Positions 43,141 through 57,777 of a DNA stretch of 64,000 nucleotides are shown in pieces. Under the pieces are notes generated by a model that searched no databases, was not told where the DNA came from, and was given only the letters and a program-made list of their open reading frames with translations. A program made the position numbers and the translations under genes. This stretch comes from Trichopria drosophilae (Eukaryota; Arthropoda; Insecta; Hymenoptera; Diapriidae), in assembly GCA_030407085.1 (NCBI GenBank), contig CM059582.1, forward strand, positions 85,963,501 to 86,027,500, read 5' to 3'. The stretch's first letter is position 1. The number at the start of each line of letters is the position of its first letter.

Positions 43141-46100
43141 AATCGCGTGCATTTGTGATATTATTTTTAATGAATTTTTTAACGATTTTTAATACTTGTG
43201 TCGTCGCTCGCACTTCAATAGATCGCCCTGCACGAAAATCGTCGGTTACTCAGCGGTCAGTGTGATGACGTTAGGCAACATCAAATCGCGTGCATTTTCG
43301 ATATTATTTTAAATGGACAATTTGAAACATTTTAAGACTAGTCTCGATCTCGGCACTTGAATAGACTAACCTCCAGGGCCCGCTGAAGTCTACTTATGCG
43401 ATTTTGATGACGTTAGGCAACATCAAATCGCGTGTATTTTTGATATTATTTTAAATGGACAATTTGAAACATTTTAAGACCAGTCTCGATCTCGGCACTT
43501 GAATAGACTAACCTCCAGGGCCCGCTGAAGTCTACTTATGCGATTTTGATGACGTTAGGCAACATCAAATCGCGTGTATTTTTTATATTATTTTTAATGA
43601 ATTTTTTAACGATTTTTAAGACCTGTGTCGTCGCTCGTACTTCAATAGATCGCCCTTCACGAAAATCGATGATTACTCAGCGGTTATTTTCATGACGTTA
43701 GGCAACATCAAATCGCGTGGATTTTTGATTTTATTTTAAATAGACAATTTGAAACATTTTAAGACCAGTCTCGATCTCCGCACTTGAATAGACTAACCTC
43801 CAGGGCCCGCTGAAGACTACTTATGCGATTTTGATGACGTTAGGTAACATCAAATCGCGTGCATTTTTGATATTATTTTTAATGAATTTTTTAACGATTT
43901 TTAAGACCTGTGTCGTCGCTCGCACTTCAATAGATCGCCCTGCACGAAAATCGTCGATTACTCAGCGGTCAGTTTGATGACGTTAGGCAACATCAAATCG
44001 CGTGCATTTTTGATATTATTTTAAATGGACAATTTGAAACATTTTAAGACTAGTCTCGATGTCCGCACTTGAATAGACTGATCTCCAGGGCCCGCTGAAG
44101 ATTACTTATGCGATTTTGATGACGTTAGGCAACATCAAATCGCGTGCATTTTTGATATTATTTTTAATGAATTTTTTAACGATTTTTAAGACCTGTGTCG
44201 TCGCTCGCACTTCAATAGATCACCCTGCACGAAAATCGATGATTACTCATCGGTCATTTTCATGACGTTGGGCAACATCAAATCGCGTGCATTTTTGATA
44301 TTATTTTAAATGGACAATTTGAAACATTTTAAGACCAGTCTCGATGTCCGCACTTGAATAGACTGATCTCCAGGGCCCGCTGAAGACTACTTATGCGATT
44401 TTGGTGACGTTAGGCAACATCAAATCTCGTGTATTTTTGATATTATTTTAAATGGACAATTTGAAACATTTTCAGACCAGTCTCGATATCCGCACTTGAA
44501 TAGACTGCCCTCCAGGGCCCACTGAAGACTACTTATGCGATTTTGATGACGTTAGGCAACATCAAATCGCGTGCATTTTTGATATTATTTTTAATGAATT
44601 TTTTAACGAAATTTAAGACCTGTGTCGTCGCTCGCACTTCAATAGATCGCCCTGCACGAAAATCGTCGATTACTCAGCGGTCAGTTTGATGACGTTAGGC
44701 AACATCAAATCGCGTGCATTTTTGATATTATTTTTATTGAATTTTTTAACGATTTTTAAGACCTGCGTCGTCGCTCGCACTTCAATAGATCGCCCTGCAC
44801 GAAAATCGTCGATTACTCAGCGGTCAGTTTGATGACATTAGGCAACATCAAATCGCGTACATTTTTGATATTATTTTAAATTGGCAATTTGAAACATTTT
44901 AAGACCAGTCTCGATGTCCGCACTTGAATAGACTGACCTCCAGAGCCCGCTGAAGACTACTTATGCGATTTTGATGACGTTAGGCAACATCAAATCGCGT
45001 GCATTTTTTATATTATTTTTAATGAATTTTTTAACGATTTTTAAGACCTGTGTCGTCGCTCGCACTTCAATAGATCGCCCTCCAGGGCCCTCTGAAGATT
45101 ACTTTTGCGATTTTGATGACGTTAGGCAACATCAAATAGCGTGCATTTTTGATATTATTTTTAATGAACAATTGAAACAATTTAAGACCAGTCTCGATGT
45201 CTGCACTTGAATAGACTTACCTCCAGGCCCGCTGAAGACTACTTATGCGATTTTGATGACGTTAGGTAACATCAAATCGCGTGCATTTATGATATTATTT
45301 TAAATGGACAATTTGAAACATTTTAAGACCAGTCTCGATGTCCGCACTTGAATAGACTGACCTCCAGGGCCCGCTGAAGACTACTTATGCGATTTTGATG
45401 ACGTTAGGCAACATCAAATCGCGTGCATTTTTGATATTATTTTTAATGAATTTTTTAACGATTTTTAAGACCTGTGTCGTCGCTCGCACTTCAATAGATC
45501 GCCCTGCACGAAAATCGATGATTACTCAGCGGTCAGTTTGATGACGTTAGGCAACATCAAATCGCGTGCATTTTTGATATTATTTTAAATGGACAATTTG
45601 AAACATTTTAAGACCAGTCTCGATGTCCGCACTTGAATAGACTGACCTCCAGGGCCCGCTGAAGACTACTTATGCGATTTTGATGACGTTAGGCAACATC
45701 AAATCGCGTGCATTTTTGATATTATTTTAAATGGACAATTTGAAACATTTTAAGACTAGTCACGATATCCGCACTTGAATAGACTGACCTCCAGGGCCCG
45801 CTGAAGACTACTTATGCGATTTTGATGACGTTAGGCAACATCAAATCGCGTGCATTTTTTAAATTATTTTAAATTGAAAATTTGCAACATTTTAAGGCGA
45901 GTCTCGATGTCCGCATTTGAATAGACTGACCTCCAGGGCCCGCTGAAGATTACTTATGCGATTTTGATGACGTTAGGCAACATCAAATCGCGTGCATTTT
46001 TGATATTATTTTAAATAGACAATTTGAAACATTTTAAGACCAGTCTCGATATCCGCACTTGAATAGACTGCCCTCCAGGGCCCGCTGAAGACTACTTATG

Positions 46101-49100
46101 CGATTTTGATGACGTTAGGCAACATCAAATCGCGTGCATTTTTGATATTATTTTAAATGGACAATTTGAAACATTTTAAGACCAGTCTCGATGTCCGCAC
46201 TTGAATAGACTGACCTCCAGGGCCCGCTGAAGACTACTTATGCGATTTTGATGACGTTAGGCAACATCAAATCGCGTGCGTTTTTGATATTATTTTAAAT
46301 AGACATTTTGAAACATGTTAAGATCTGTCTCGATATCCGCACTTGAATAGACTGATCTCCAGGGCCCGCTGAAGATTACTTATGCGATTTTGATGACGTT
46401 AGGCAACATCAAATCGCGTGCATTTTTGATATTATTTTTAATGAATTTTTTAACGATTTTTAAGACCTGTGTCGTCGCTCGCACTTCAATAGATCGCCCT
46501 GCACGAAAATCGTCGATTACTCAGCGGTCAGTTTGATGACGTTAGGCAACATCAAATCGCGTGCATTTTTGATATTATTTTAAATGGACAATTTGAAACA
46601 TTTTAAGACCAGTCTCGATGTCCGCACTTGAATAGACTGACCTCCAGGGCCCGCTGAAGACTACTTATGCGATTTTGATGACGTTAGGCAACATCAAATC
46701 GCGTGCATTTTTGATATTATTTTAAATGGACAATTTGAAACATTTTAAGACTAGTCTCGATGTCCGCACTTGAATAGACTGACCTCCAGGGCCCTCTGAA
46801 GATTACTTATGCGATTTTGATGACGTTAGGCAACATCAAATCGCGTGGATTTTTGATATTATTTTTAATGAATTTTTAACGATTTTAAGACCAGTCTCGA
46901 TATCCGCACTTGAATAGACTGACCTCCAGGGTCCCCTGAAGACTACTTATGCGATTTTGATGACGTTAGGCAACATCAAATCGCGTGCATTTTTGATATT
47001 ATTTTTAATGGACAATTTGAAACATTTTAAGACCAGTCTCGATTTCCGCACTTGAATAGACTGCCCTCCAGGGCCCGCTGAAGACTACTTATGCGATTTT
47101 GATAACGTTAGGCAACATCAAATCGCGTGCATTTTTGATATTATATTTAATGAATCTTTTAACGATTTTTAAGACCTGTGTCGTCGCTCGCACTTCAACA
47201 GATCGCCCTGCAAGAAAATCGATGATTACTCAGCGGTAATTTTGATGACGTTTGGCAACATCAAATCGCGTGCATTTTTGATATTATTTTAAATGGACAA
47301 TTTGAAACATTTTATGACCAGTCTCGATGTCCGCACTTGAATAGACTGACCTCCAGGGCCCGCTGAAGATTACTTATGCGATTTTGATGACGTTAGGCAA
47401 CATCAAATCCCGTGAATTTTTGATGTTATTTTAAATGGAAAATTTGCAACATTTTAAGAGGAGTCTCGAATTCCGCACTTGAATAGACTGACCTCCAGGG
47501 TCCGCTGAAGACTACATATGCGATTTTGATGACGTTAGGCAACATCAAATCGCGTGCATTTTTGATATTATTTTAAATGGATTATTTGCAACGTTTTAAG
47601 ACGAGTCTCGATGTCCGCACTTGAATAGACTGACCTCGAGGGCCCGCTGAAGACTACTTATGCGATTTTGATGATGATAGGCAAAATCAAATCGCGTGCA
47701 TTTTTGATATTATTTTTAATGAATTTTTTAACAATTTTTAAGACCTATGTCGTCGCTCGCACTTCAATAGATCGCCCTGCACGAAAATCGTCGATTACTC
47801 AGCGGTCATTTTGATGACGTAAAGCAACATCAAATCGCGTGCATTTTTGATATTATTTTAAATGGACAATTTGAAACATTTTTAGATCAGTCTCGATGTC
47901 CGCACTTGAATAGACTGACCTCCAGGGTCCGCTGAAGATTACTTATGCGATTTTGATGACGTTAGGCAACATCAAATCGCGTGCATTTTTGATATTATTT
48001 TTAATGAATTTTTTAACGATTTTTAAGACCTGTGTCGTCGCTCGCACTTCAATAGATCGCCCTGCACGAAAATCGATGATTACTCAGCGGTCATTTTGAT
48101 GACGTTAGGCAACATCAAATCGCGTGCATTTTTGATATTATTTTAAATGGACAATTTGAAACATTTTAAGACCAGTCTCGATGTCCGCACTTGAATAGAC
48201 TGACCTCCAGGGCCCGCTGAAGACTACTTATGCGATTTTGATGACGTTAGGCAACATCAAATCGCGTGCATTTTTGATATTATTTTAAATGGACAATTTG
48301 AAACATTTTAAGACCAGTCTCGATGTCCGCACTTGAATAGACTGACCTCCAGGGCCCGCTGAAGACTACTTATGCGATTTTGATGACGTTAGGTAACATC
48401 AAATCGCGTGCATTTTTGATATTATTTTTAATGAATTATTTAACACAATTTCAGACCTGTGTCGTCGCGCGCACTTCAATAGATCGCCGTGCACGAAATT
48501 CGATGATTACTTATGCGATTTTGATGACGTTAGGCAACATCAAATCGCGTGCATTTTTGATATTATTTTTAATGAATTTTTTAACGATTTTTAAGACCTG
48601 TGACGTCGCTCGCACTTCAATAGATCGCCCTGCATGAAAATCGTCGATTACTTAGCTGTCATTCTGATGACGTTAGGCAACATCAAATCGCGTGCATTTT
48701 TGATATTATTTTAAATGGACAATTTGAAACATTTTAAAACCAGTATCGATCTCCGCACTTGAATAGACTGATCTCAGGACCCGCTGAAGACGACTTATGG
48801 GATTTTGATGACGTTAGGCAACATCAAATCGCGTGCATTTTTGATTTTATTTTTAATGAATTTTTTAACGATTTTTAATACCTGTGTCGTCGCTCGCACT
48901 TCAATATATCGCCGTGCACGAAAATCGATGATTACTCAGCGGTCAGTTTGATGACGTTAGGCAACATCAAATCGCGTGCATTTTTGATATTATTTTAAAT
49001 GGACAATTTGAAACATTTTAAACTAGTCTTGATGTCCGCACTTGAATAGACTGACCTCCAGGGCCCGCTGAAGTCTACTTATGCCATTTTGATGACGTTA

Positions 49101-52100
49101 GGTAACATCAAATTGCGTGCATTTTTGATATTATTTTAAATGAATTTTTTAAAGATTTTTAAGTCCTGTGTCGTCGCTCGCACTTCAATAGATAGCCCTG
49201 CACGAAAATCGATGATTACTCAGCGGCCAGTTTGATGACGTTAGGCAACATCAAATCGCGTGCATTTTTGATATTATTTTAAATGGACAATTTGAAACAT
49301 TTTATGACCAGTCTCGATGTCCGCACTTGAATAGACTGACCTCCAGGGCCCGCTGAAGATTACTTATGCGATTTTGATGACGTTAGGCAACATCAAATCC
49401 CGTGAATTTTTGATGTTATTTTAAATGGTCAATTGGAAACATTTTAAGACCAGTCTCGATGTCCGCACTTGAATAGACTGACCTCCAGGGCCCGCTGAAG
49501 ACTACTTATGCCATTTTGATGACGTTAGGTAACATCAAATCGCGTGCATTTTTGATATTATTTTAAATGGACAATTTGAAACATTTTAAGACCAGTCTCG
49601 ATGTCCGCACTTGAATAGACTGTTCTCCAGGGCCCGCTGAAGACTACTTATGCGATTTTGGTGACGTTAGGCAACATCAAATCTCGTGTATTTTTGATAT
49701 TATTTTAAATGGACAATTTGAAACATTTTAAGACCAGTCTCGATGTCCCCACTTGAATAGACTGATCTCCAGGGCCCGCTGAAGATTACTTATGCGATTT
49801 TGATGACGTTAGGCAACATCAAATCGCGTGCATTTTTGATATTATTTTTAATGAATTTTTTAACGATTTTTAAGACCTGTGTCGTCGCTCGCACTTCAAT
49901 AGATCGCCCTGCATGAAAATCGTCGATTACTCAGCGGTCAGTTTGATGACGTTAGGCAACATCAAATCGCGTGGATTTTTGATTTTATTTTAAATGGACA
50001 ATTTGAAACATTTTAAGACCAGTCTCGATCTCCGCACTTGAATAGACTAACCTCCAGGGCCCGCTGAAGACTACTTATGCGATTTTGATGACGTTAGGCA
50101 ACATCAAATCGCGTGCATTTTTGATATTATTTTTAATGAATTTTTTAACGATTTTTAAGACCTGTGTCGTCGCTCGCACTTCAATAGATCGCCCTGCAAG
50201 AAAATCGATGATTACTCAGCGGTCAGTTTGATGACGTTAGGCAACATCAAATCGCGTGCATTTTTGATATTATTTTAAATGGAATATTTGCAACATTTTA
50301 AGACTAGTCACGATATCCGCACATGAATAGACTGCACTCCAGGGCCCGCTGAGGACTACTTATGCGATTTTGATGACGTTAGGCAACATCAAATCGCGTG
50401 CATTTTTGATATTATTTTTAATGAATTTTTTAAGGATTTTTAAGACCTGTGTCGTCGCTCGCACTCAACAGATCGCCCTGCACGAAAATCGATGATTAAT
50501 CAGCGGTCATTTTGATGACGTTAGGCAACATCAAATCGCGTGCATTTTTGATATTATTTTAAATGGACAATTTGAAACATTTTAAGACCAGTCTCGAAGT
50601 CTACAATTGAAAAGACTGATCTCCAGGGCCCGCTGACGACTACTTATGCGATTTTGATGACGTTAGGCAACATCAAATCGCGTGCATTTTTGCTATTATT
50701 TTAAATGGAATATTTGTAACATTTTAAGACGAGTCTCGATGTCCGCACTTGAATAGCCTGACCTCCAGGACACGCTGAAGTCTACTTATGCGATTTTGAT
50801 GACGTTAGGCAACATCAAATCGCGTGCATTTTTGATATTATTTTTAATGAATTTTTTAACGATTTTTAAGACCTGTCTCGATGTCCGCACTTGAATAGAC
50901 TGACCTCCAGGGCCCGCTGAAGACTACTTATGCGATTTTGATGATGTTAGGCAACATCAAATCGCGTGCATTTTTGATATTATTTTTAATGAATTTTTTA
51001 ACGATTTTTAAGACCTGTGTCGTCGCTCGCACTTCAATAGATCGCCCTGCACGAAAATCGATGATTACTCAGCGGGCATTTTCATGACGTTGGGTAACAT
51101 CAAATCGCTTGGATTTTTGATATTATTTTAAATGGACAATTTGAAACATTTTAAGACCAGTCTCGATCTCCGCACTTGAATAGACTAACCTCCAGGGCCC
51201 GCTGAAGACTACTTATGCGATTTTGATGACGTTAGGCAACATCAAATCGCGTGTATTTTTTATATTACTTTTAATCAATTTTTTAACGATTTTTAAGACC
51301 TGTGTCGTCGCTCGCACTTCAATAGATCGCCCTGCATGAAAATCGATGATTACTCAGCGGTCAGTTTGATGATGTTAGGCAACATCAAATCGCGTGCATT
51401 TTTGATATTATTTTTAATGAATTTTTTAACGATTTTTAAGACCTGTGTCGTCGCTCGCACTTCAATAGATCGCCCTGCACGAAAATCGTCGGTTACTCAG
51501 CGGTCAGTGTGATGACGTTAGGCAACATCAAATCGCGTGCATTTTTGATATTATTTTAAATCGACAATTTGAAACATTTTAAGACCAGTCTCGATGTCCG
51601 CACTTGAATAGACTGACCTCCAGGGCCCGCTGAAGACTACTTATGCGATTTTGATGACGTTAGGCAACATCAAATCGCGTGCATTTTTGATATTATTTTT
51701 AATGAATTTTTTAACGATTTTTAAGACCTGTGTCGTCGCTCGCACTTCAATAGATCACCCTGCACGAAAATCGATGATTACTCAGCGGTCATTTTCATGA
51801 CGTTGGGCAACATCAAATCGCGTGCATTTTTGATATTATTTTAAATGGACAATTTGAAACATTTTAAGACCAGTCTCGATGCCCGCACTTGAATAGACTG
51901 ATCTCCAGGGCCCGCTGAAGACTACTTATGCGATTTTGGTGACGTTAGGCAACATCAAATCTCGTGCATTTTTGATATTATTTTAAATGGACAATTTGAA
52001 ACATTTTAAGACCAGTCTCGATCTCCGCACTTGAATAGACTAACCTCCAGGGCCCGCTGAAGACTACTTATGCGATTTTGATGACGTTAGGCAACATCAA

Positions 52101-55100
52101 ATCGCGTGTATTTTTTATATTATTTTTAATGAATTTTTTAACGATTTTTAAGACCTGTGTCGTCGCTCGCACTTCAATAGATCGCCCTGCACGAAAATCG
52201 ATGATTACTCAGCGGTCAGTTTGATGACGTTAGGCAACATCAAATCGCGTGCATTTTTGATATTATTTTAAATGGACAATTTGAAACATTTTAAGGCCAG
52301 TCTCGATGTCCGCACTTGAATGGACTGACCTCCAGGGCCCGCTGAAGATTACTTATGCGATTTTGATGACGTTAGGCAACATCAAATCGCGTGCATTTTT
52401 GATATTATTTTTAATGAATTTTTTAACGATTTTTAAGACCTGTGTCGTCGCTCGCACTTCAATAGATCGCCCTGCACGAAAATCGATGATTACTCAGCGG
52501 TCAGTTTGATGACGTTAGGCAACATCAAATCGCGTGCATTTTTGATATTATTTTAAATGGACAATTTGAAACATTTGAAGATCAGTCTCGATCTCGGGAC
52601 TTGAATAGACTGACCTCCAGGGCCCGCTGAAGACTACTTATGCGATTTTGATGACGTTAGGCAATATCAAAACGCGTGAATTTTTGATATTATTTTAAAT
52701 AGACAATTTGAAACATTTCAAGAACAGTCTCGATGTCCGCACTTGAATAGACTGCTCTCCAGGGCCCGCTGAAGATTATTTATGCGATTTTGAACACGTT
52801 CGGCAACATCAAATCGCGTGCATTTTTGATACTATTTTTAATGCATTTTTTAACGATTTTTAAGACCTGTGTCGTCGCTCGCACTTCAATAGATCGCCCT
52901 GCACGAAAATCGATGATTACTCAGCGGTCATTTTGTTGACGTTAGTCAACATCAAATCGCGTGCATTTTTGATATTATTTTAAATGGTCAATTTGAAACA
53001 ATTTAAGACCAGTCTCGATGTCTGCACTTGAATAGACTGACCTCCAGGGCCCGCTGAAGACTACTTATGCGATTTTGATGACGTTAGGCAACATTAAATC
53101 GCGTGCATTTTTGATATTATTTTAAATGGACAATTTGAAACATTTTAAGACCAGTCTCGATGTCCCCACTTGAATAGACTGATCTCCAGGGCCCGCTGAA
53201 GATTACTTATGCGATTTTGATGACGTTAGGCAACATCAAATCGCGTGCATTTTTGATATTATTTTTAATGAATTTTTTAACGATTTTTAAGACCTGTGTC
53301 GTCGCTCGCACTTCAATAGATCGCCCTGCACGAAAATCGATGATTACTCAGCGGGCATTTTGATGACGTTAGGCAACATCAAATCGCGTGCATTTTTGAT
53401 ATTATTTTTAATGAATATTTTGAAGAAATTTAAGACCTGTCTCGATGTCCGCACTTGAATAGACTGACCTCCAGAGCCCGCTGAAGACTACTCAGCGGTC
53501 AGTTTGATGACGTTAGGTAACATCAAATTGCGTGCATTTTTTATATTATTTTAAATTGGCAATTTGAAACATTTTAAGACTAGTCTCGATGTCCGCACTT
53601 GAATAGACTGACCTCCAGGGCCCGCTGAAGATTACTTATGCGATTTTGATGACGTTAAGCAACATCAAATCGCGTGCATTTTTAATATTATTTTTAATGA
53701 ATCTTTTAGCGATTTTTAAGACCTGTGTCGTCGCTCGCACTTCAATAGATCGCCCTGCATGAAAATCGTCGATTACTCAGCGGTCAGTTTGATGACGTTA
53801 GGCAACATCAAATCGCGTGGATTTTTGATTTTATTTTAAATGGACAATTTGAAACATTTTAAGACCAGTCTCGATCTCCGCACTTGAATAAACTAACCTC
53901 CAGGGCCCGCTGAAGACTACTTATGCGATTTTGATGACGTTAGGTAACATCAAATTGCGTGCATTTTTGATATTATTTTAAATGGAGAATTTGAAACATT
54001 CTAAGACCAGTCTCGATGTCCCCACTTGAATTGACTGATCTCCAGGGCCCGCTGAAGACTACTTATTACATTTTGATGACGTTAGGTAACATCAAATTGC
54101 GTGCATTTTTGATATTATTTTAAATGGACAATTTGAAACATTTTAAGACCAGTCTCGATGTCCCCACTTGAATAGACTGATCTCCAGGGCCCGCTGAAGA
54201 TTACTTATGCGATTTTGATGACGTTAGGCAACATCAAATCGCGTGCATTTTTGATATTATTTGTAATGAATTTTTTAGCGATTTTTAAGACCTGTGTCGT
54301 CGCTCCCACTTCAATAGATCGCCCTGCATGAAAATCGTCGATTACTCAGCGGTCAGTTTGATGACGTTAGGCAACATCAAATCGCGTGGATTTTTGATTT
54401 TATTTTAAATGGACAATTTGAAACATTTTAAGACCAGTCTCGATCTCCGCACTTGAATAGACTAACCTCCAGGGCCCGCTGAAGACTACTTATGCGATTT
54501 TGATGACGTTAGACAACATCAAATCGCGTGTATTTTTTATATTACTTTTAATCAATTTTTTAACGATTTTTAAGACCTGTGTCGTCGCTCGCACTTCAAT
54601 AGATCGCCGTGCACGAAAATCGATGATTACTCAGCGGTCATTTTGATGACGTTATGCAACATCAAATCGCGTGCATTTTTGATATTATTTTTAATGAATT
54701 TTTTAACGATTTTTAAGACCTGTGTCGTCGCTCGCACTTCAATAGATCGCCCTGCACGAAAATCGTCGATTACTCAGCGGTCAGTTTGATGACGTTAGGC
54801 AACATCAAATCGCGTGCATTTTTGATATTATTTTTAATGAATTTTTTAACGAAATTTAAGACCTGTGTCGTCGCTCGCACTTCAATAGATCGCCCTGCAC
54901 GAAAATCGTCGGTTACTCAGCGGTCAGTGTGATGACGTTAGGCAACATCAAATCGCGTGCATTTTTGATATTATTTTAAATGGACAATTTGAAACATTTT
55001 AAGACCAGTCTCGATCTCCGCACTTGAATAGACTAACCTCCAGGGCCCGCTGAAGTCTACTTATGCGATTTTGATGACGTTAGGCAACATCAAATCGCGT

Positions 55101-57634
55101 GTATTTTTTATATTATTTTTAATGAATTTTTTAACGATTTTTAAGACCTGTGTCGTCGCTCGCACTTCAATAGATCGCCCTTCACGAAAATCGATGATTA
55201 CTCAGCGGTTATTTTCATGACGTTAGGCAACATCAAATCGCGTGGATTTTTGATTTTATTTTAAATGGACAATTTGAAACATTTTAAACCAGTCTCGATG
55301 TCCGCACTTGAATAGACTGACCTCCAGGGCCCGCTGAAGACTACTTATGCGATTTTGATGACGTTAGGCAACATCAAATCGCGTGCATTTTTGATATTAT
55401 TTTAAATGGACAATTGGAAACATTTTAAGACCTGTCTCGATGTCCGCACTTGAATAGACTGACCTCCAGGGCCCGCTGAAGACTACTTATGCGATTTTGA
55501 TGACGTTAGGCAACATCAAATCGCGTGCATTTTTGATATTATTTTTAATGAATTTTTTAACGATTTTTAAGACCTCTGTCGTCGCTCGCACTTCAATAGA
55601 TCGCCCTGCACGAAAATCGATGATTACTCAGCGGTCAGTTTGATGACCTTAGGCAACATCAAATCGCGTGCATTTTTGATATTATTTTAAATGGACAATT
55701 TGAAACATTTTAAGACCAGTCTCGATCTCCGCACTTGAATAGACTGACCTCCAGGGCCCGCTGAAGACTACTTATGCGATTTTGATGACGTTAGGCAATA
55801 TCAAATCGCGTGAATTTTTGATATTATTTTAAATAGACAATTTGAAACATTTTAAGACCAGTCTCGATGTACGCATTTGAATAGACTGACCTCCTGGGCC
55901 CGCTGAAGACTACTTATGCGATTTTGATGACGTTAGGCAACATCAAATCGCGTGCATTTTTGATATTATTTTTAATGAATTTTTTAACGATTTTTAAGAC
56001 CTGTGTCGTCGCTCGCACCTCAATAGATCGACCTGCACGAAAATCGTCGATTACTCAGCGGTCAGTTTGATGACGTTAGGCAACATCAAATCGCGTGCAT
56101 TTTTTATATTATTTTAAATGGACAATTTGAAACATTTTAAGACCAGTCTCGATGTCCGCACTTGAATAGACTGACCTCCAGGGCCCGCTGAAGACTACTT
56201 ATGCGATTTTGATGACGTTAGGCAACATCAAATCGCGTGCATTTTTGATATTATTTTTAATGAATTTTTTAACGATTTTTAAGACCTGTGTCGTCGCTCG
56301 CACTTCAATAGACTGCCCTCCAGGGCCCGCTGAAGTCTACTTATGCGATTTTGATGACGTTAGGCAACATCAAATCGCGTGTATTTTTTATATTATTTTT
56401 AATGAATTTTTTAACGATTTTTAAGACCTGTGTCGTCGCTCGCACTTCAATATATCGCCCTTCACGAAAATCGATGATTACTCAGCGGTCAGTTTGATGA
56501 CCTTAGGCAACATCAAATCGCGTGCATTTTTGATATTATTTTAAATGGACAATTTGAAACATTTTAAGACCAGTCTCGATCTCCGCACTTGAATAGACTG
56601 ACCTCCAGGGCCCGCTGAAGACTACTTATGCGATTTTGATGACGTTAGGCAACATCAAATCGCGTGCATTTTTGATATTATTTTTAATGAATTTTTTAAC
56701 GATTTTTAAGACCTGTGTCGTCGCTCGCACTTCAATAGATCGCCCTGCATGAAAATCGATGATTACTCAGCGGTCAGTTTGATGACGTTAGGCAACATCA
56801 AATCGCGTGCATTTTTGATATTATTTTAAATGGACAATTTGAAACATTTTAAGACCAGTCTCGATGTCCGCACTTGAATAGACTGACCTCCAGGGCCCGC
56901 TGAAGACTACTTATGCGATTTTGATGACGTTAGGCAACATCAAATCGCGTGCATTTTTTATATTATTTTTAATGAATTTTTTAACGATTTTTAAGACCTG
57001 TGTCGTCGCTCGCACTTCAATAGATCGCCCTGCACGAAAATCGATGATTACTCAGCGGTCAGTTTGATGACGTTAGGCAACATCAAATCGCGTGCATTTT
57101 TGATATTATTTTAAATGGACAATTTGAAACATTTTAAGACCAGTCTCGATCTCCGCACTTGAATAGACTGACCTCCAGGGCCCGCTGAAGACTACTTATG
57201 CGATTTTGATGACGTTAGGCAACATCAAATCGCGTGCATTTTTTATATTATTTTAAATGGACAATTTGAAACATTTTAAGACTAGTCTCGATGTCCGCAC
57301 TTGAATAGACTGACCTCCAGGGCCCGCTGAAGATTACTTATGCGATTTTGATGACGTTAGGCAACATCAAATCGCGTGCATTTTTGATATTATTTTAAAT
57401 GGACAATTTGAAACATTTTAAGACCAGTCTCGATGTCCGCACTTGAATAGACTGACCTCCAGGGCCCGCTGAAGACTACTTATGCGATTTTGATGACGTT
57501 AGGCAACATCAAATCGCGTGCATTTTTGATATTATTTTTAATGAATTTTTTAACGATTTTTAAGACCTGTGTCGTCGCTCGCACTTCAATAGATCGCCCT
57601 GCACGAAAATCGATGATTACTCAGCGGTCATTTT

Positions 57635-57777
57635 GATGACGTTAGGCAACATCAAATCGCGTGCATTTTTGATATTATTTTTAATGAATTTTTTAACGAT
57701 TTTTAAGACCTGTGTCGTCGCTCGCACTTCAATAGATCGCCCTGCACGAAAATCGATGATTACTCAGCGGTCATTTT
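57635..57777 (+). repeat. Representative type B monomer (143 bp)
   Basis: GATGACGTTAGG at 57,635 recurs at 57,778. The second half carries TGTGTCGTCGCTCGCACTTC and 'tcagcggtcatttt' in place of the type A sequence. Confidence 0.95.
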
